Source: JAVWHX01 sp036639875
GTDB taxonomy: Bacteria > Bacillota_I > Bacilli_A > Erysipelotrichales > Coprobacillaceae
Assembly (NCBI GenBank): GCA_036639875.1
Contig: JAVWHX010000081.1
Span: 1 to 8,207, forward strand
Length of the DNA stretch: 8,207 nucleotides
Direction of reading: 5' to 3'
Shown: in pieces, positions 6,556-8,207 of the stretch
Numbering within the stretch: the stretch's first letter is position 1
Layout: every line of letters starts with the position of its first letter
Position numbers and translations under genes: made by a program
The notes under the pieces: model-generated
Databases searched by the model: none
What the model was told of the DNA's origin: nothing
What the model saw: only the letters and a program-made list of their open reading frames with translations

Positions 6556-6587
6556 ATTATGTAATTTATAAGTGAAGATAACATCGT

Positions 6588-6616
6588 TTGACAATTGCAA
6601 TGAGCAATTGTATAAT
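6588..6616 (+). promoter_or_regulatory. Perfect consensus promoter of the Rpn nuclease gene
   Basis: TTGACA (6588-6593), exactly 17 bases, then TATAAT (6611-6616): both boxes match sigma-A consensus at every base. Predicted RNA start is near 6623, leaving a leader of about 66 bases before ATG 6689. Confidence 0.92.
6591..6611 (+). promoter_or_regulatory. Palindrome between -35 and -10, possible operator
   Basis: ACAATTGC (6591-6598) and GCAATTGT (6604-6611) are perfect inverted 8-base arms around AATGA. The palindrome begins inside the -35 box and ends on the first base of the -10 box, so a bound protein would block RNA polymerase. No regulator gene is adjacent. Binding is inference. Confidence 0.6.
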
Positions 6617-6675
6617 AAAATTGAAAAAATTTTATTTTTGAGAAGAAAAAATCGATTTTTATTTGTATATAGAAG

Positions 6676-6683
6676 TAGGAGGT
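6676..6683 (+). promoter_or_regulatory. Ribosome binding site deciding the Rpn start
   Basis: TAGGAGGT lies 5 bases before ATG 6689. A longer in-frame reading from GTG 6572 would begin upstream of the promoter and include it, so it cannot be translated from that promoter's RNA. Confidence 0.9.
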
Positions 6684-6688
6684 ATTTT

Positions 6689-7618
6689 ATGCAAGTGAAA
6701 ATTGATTATAATTCAGATGTGTTTTTTAAGTATGTGTTTGGGAGAAATACATATGCTTCAATCAAAGTGAGAAGATTTCTATTAGAACAATTATTACCTA
6801 TACAGTTAGATAATATTATTGTAGATAATCCGGAATTGATACCACGTTATATTAGAGATAAGGATGTTATATTGGATATTTATATGAATAGGAATTCAGA
6901 TGAAATTAATATAGAGATGCAAAAGTCATTACTTTCTAAGTATATTTATAAAAGGTTTCAATACTATGCTGCAAAGATGATAGCTAATCAGTTACAAGTG
7001 GGGGATGGTTTTGTGAAGATTAAGGATATTTATCAAGTTATATTGATTGAAGACTATGATCGGAGTAATCCTAAACTCATAGAAACTTTTCATGCTAAAC
7101 AACATATTGGGGAAAAAGAATTACCATTTTATATTCATACGTCTGTTTATGTTTATTTACCTTATATAGAGAAAATAGCTGAATCAAAGGATAAACTTAC
7201 AGAAGCAGAAGCAATGTTTTATCTTATCCATAAAGGAACGTTAGAAGGAATAGAATATGAAGAAAAGGAAGGTGTTATTAAAATGATTGAGTTGTTACAT
7301 AGGGATTTTATGAAGAATAAGAGTTTGATGGAAGCGACAAGGGCAAGATATCAAAAGAAAGAGGATTACCAAGCTTGGCATGATATGGATGTTGAAGAAG
7401 CTAAAGAGCAAGGAATGGAACAAGGAATGGAAGAAGGAGTTAAAAAGGGAATGAATTATGCTAAGCAAGATACGTTAAGAAGAATGATTGAATTGAAATA
7501 TGGAATAACTGAATGTGAGTGGGTGAGTGATTGCAAAATAGAAACAATAGATAAGTTGGAAATGCTTATTATAAATAATGCCAGTTATGATGAACTTAAA
7601 GCTATGAAAAGGCAATAA
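6689..7618 (+). CDS. Rpn family recombination-promoting nuclease / putative transposase (PD-(D/E)XK)
   Basis: At 309 residues this is full length for the Rpn/PDDEXK_2 family. The N-terminal hallmark is DVFFKYVFGR (10-19). The nuclease core shows D63 in VILDIYM and the E-x-Q pair E76/Q78 in NIEMQKS, followed by YIYKRFQYYAAKMI (84-97). The C-terminus carries Glu/Gln-Gly repeats (about 239-255: EQGMEQGMEEGVKKGM) and ends in LEMLIINNASYDELKAM, typical of the family. Family members are DNA endonucleases first described as raising recA-independent recombination in E. coli, and more recently linked to phage defence and toxicity. No terminal inverted repeats frame this copy, so it is not an insertion sequence in the ordinary sense. 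It has its own consensus promoter and no partner gene. Catalytic residues look intact. Confidence 0.93.
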   Translation: MQVKIDYNSDVFFKYVFGRNTYASIKVRRFLLEQLLPIQLDNIIVDNPELIPRYIRDKDVILDIYMNRNSDEINIEMQKSLLSKYIYKRFQYYAAKMIANQLQVGDGFVKIKDIYQVILIEDYDRSNPKLIETFHAKQHIGEKELPFYIHTSVYVYLPYIEKIAESKDKLTEAEAMFYLIHKGTLEGIEYEEKEGVIKMIELLHRDFMKNKSLMEATRARYQKKEDYQAWHDMDVEEAKEQGMEQGMEEGVKKGMNYAKQDTLRRMIELKYGITECEWVSDCKIETIDKLEMLIINNASYDELKAMKRQ

Positions 7619-7692
7619 GTTAGTAAAATTTTTATAGATATACTAGGATATATTGATTTTGTTTGGATATATGAAAAAATATTGTTTTAAAC

Positions 7693-7721
7693 TTTATTTT
7701 TGCCTCATAATTTTGTATAAT
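7693..7721 (+). promoter_or_regulatory. Probable gpmI promoter
   Basis: TATAAT (7716-7721) lies 17 bases after a weak TTTATT (7693-7698). RNA would start near 7728, just before the GGAGGT ribosome site (7732-7737), which is 7 bases before ATG 7745. The rest of the Rpn-gpmI gap (7619-7692) is AT-rich with no clear terminator. Confidence 0.6.
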
Positions 7722-7744
7722 GAGCCCATATGGAGGTATATAGA

Positions 7745-8207
7745 ATGAAGAAGAGACCTATAGTATTATGTATTTTAGATGGTTATGGATTAACTGAAAG
7801 AATTGATGGAAATGCTGTAAAGCTTGCAAATACACCTAACTTAGATGATTTAATGGCTATGTATCCAACAACTACGATTGAAGCGAGTGGTAAAGCTGTT
7901 GGATTACCTGATGGACAAATGGGGAANNNNNNNNNNNNNNNNNNNNNNNNNNNNNNNNNNNNNNNNNNNNNNNNNNGTAGAACAGTATATCAATCATTAA
8001 CTTTAATTAATAAAGCAGTTGAAGATGGAACTTTTTATACAAATGAAAAATTCTTAAAGGCTATTCAACATGCAAAAGAAAATAATTCTAAATTACATAT
8101 TTGGGGATTATTATCAAATGGTGGAGTTCACTCATCAAATGAACATATCTATGCATTATTAAAATTAGCTAAAGAACAAGGATTAGAAAAAGTATTTGTT
8201 CATGCAT
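7745..8207 (+). CDS. gpmI: 2,3-bisphosphoglycerate-independent phosphoglycerate mutase (3' cut, internal gap)
   Basis: Catalyses interconversion of 3- and 2-phosphoglycerate in glycolysis, in the cytosol, using Mn2+. The start MKKRPIVLCILDGYGL carries metal ligand D12. GNAVKLANTPNLDDL, then EASGKAVGLPDGQMG lead into the active-site region. After a run of N the frame resumes in RTVYQSLTLINKAVEDG and continues through LLSNGGVHS, whose His is the family's active-site H123. Most relatives read LLSDGGVHS; here Asn replaces Asp. The gene runs off the right edge, so about three quarters of the usual 510 residues are not visible. GGAGGT lies 7 bases before the start. The 50 N hide the catalytic Ser62. 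Identification is certain. Confidence 0.96.
   Translation, partial: MKKRPIVLCILDGYGLTERIDGNAVKLANTPNLDDLMAMYPTTTIEASGKAVGLPDGQMGXXXXXXXXXXXXXXXXXXRTVYQSLTLINKAVEDGTFYTNEKFLKAIQHAKENNSKLHIWGLLSNGGVHSSNEHIYALLKLAKEQGLEKVFVHA
7927..7976. other. Assembly gap, 50 N, inside gpmI
   Basis: Fifty consecutive N replace the sequence between QMG(N) and (G)RTVYQ. Family alignment from memory (NSEVGHLNIGAGR) predicts only 32 missing bases, so the run is probably a fixed-size placeholder and not a measured length. Confidence 0.95.

Noticed and set aside
6572..6688. 39-codon N-terminal extension of the Rpn gene from GTG 6572
   Set aside because: It would include the perfect consensus promoter; the Rpn domain begins right at ATG 6689 behind TAGGAGGT.
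7703..7724. CTCAT/ATGAG inverted repeat flanking the gpmI -10 box
   Set aside because: Arms are only 5 bases with an 11-base AT-rich centre; too weak to claim an operator for a housekeeping gene.
6529..7744. Rpn gene as a mobile element with terminal inverted repeats and target duplication
   Set aside because: No matching terminal repeats or duplicated flanks were found by eye; the flanks are an ordinary terminator and the gpmI promoter.
7671..7748. 26-codon ORF ending in an ATGA overlap with gpmI
   Set aside because: It runs through the gpmI promoter and ribosome site and has no ribosome site of its own; the overlap is coincidental.

Overview
The window is AT-rich Gram-positive DNA with strong AGGAGG-type ribosome sites, TTGACA/TATAAT promoters and short U-tailed hairpin terminators. 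Every supported gene lies on the + strand. Codon use and gene style suggest a low-GC Firmicute, plausibly a gut Erysipelotrichales/Coprobacillaceae relative (Coprobacillus, Catenibacterium or similar). That placement is inference from style, not from a marker gene.

Layout: (1) 1-759 is the C-terminal part of a CNNM/HlyC-CorC type membrane protein (CBS pair plus CorC_HlyC domain), cut by the left edge and closed by a strong terminator. (2) 841-2931 is a tight three-gene operon: an unrecognised acidic protein, a CbrC-family zinc-cysteine protein and an ankyrin-repeat protein. Its make-up resembles immunity-gene arrays of polymorphic-toxin loci, but no toxin is present. (3) 3068-5256 is a self-contained regulatory and transport operon: consensus promoter, palindromic operator, YtrA-type GntR repressor, ABC ATPase, ABC permease, an unlisted 44-residue single-membrane-segment protein coupled to the permease by TAATG, then a terminator. 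(4) 5273-6323 has its own promoter and encodes a 328-residue protein of unknown function with a possible DUF6630-like C-terminus. A short tail-anchored ORF or gene remnant and a terminator follow. (5) 6588-7618 is an intact Rpn-family PD-(D/E)XK nuclease gene behind a perfect consensus promoter that encloses a palindrome. (6) 7745 to the right edge is gpmI (cofactor-independent phosphoglycerate mutase), interrupted by a 50-N assembly gap.

The window therefore reads as an accessory stretch between two housekeeping-type genes (the CorC-like protein and gpmI). It holds several independently transcribed modules, mostly with defence, immunity or envelope-stress flavour. No tRNA, rRNA, CRISPR array or insertion sequence was seen.

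Several genes have a longer in-frame reading than is likely real. Ribosome-site position and promoter overlap support the shorter starts given here (841, 1810, 4363, 5337 and 6689).
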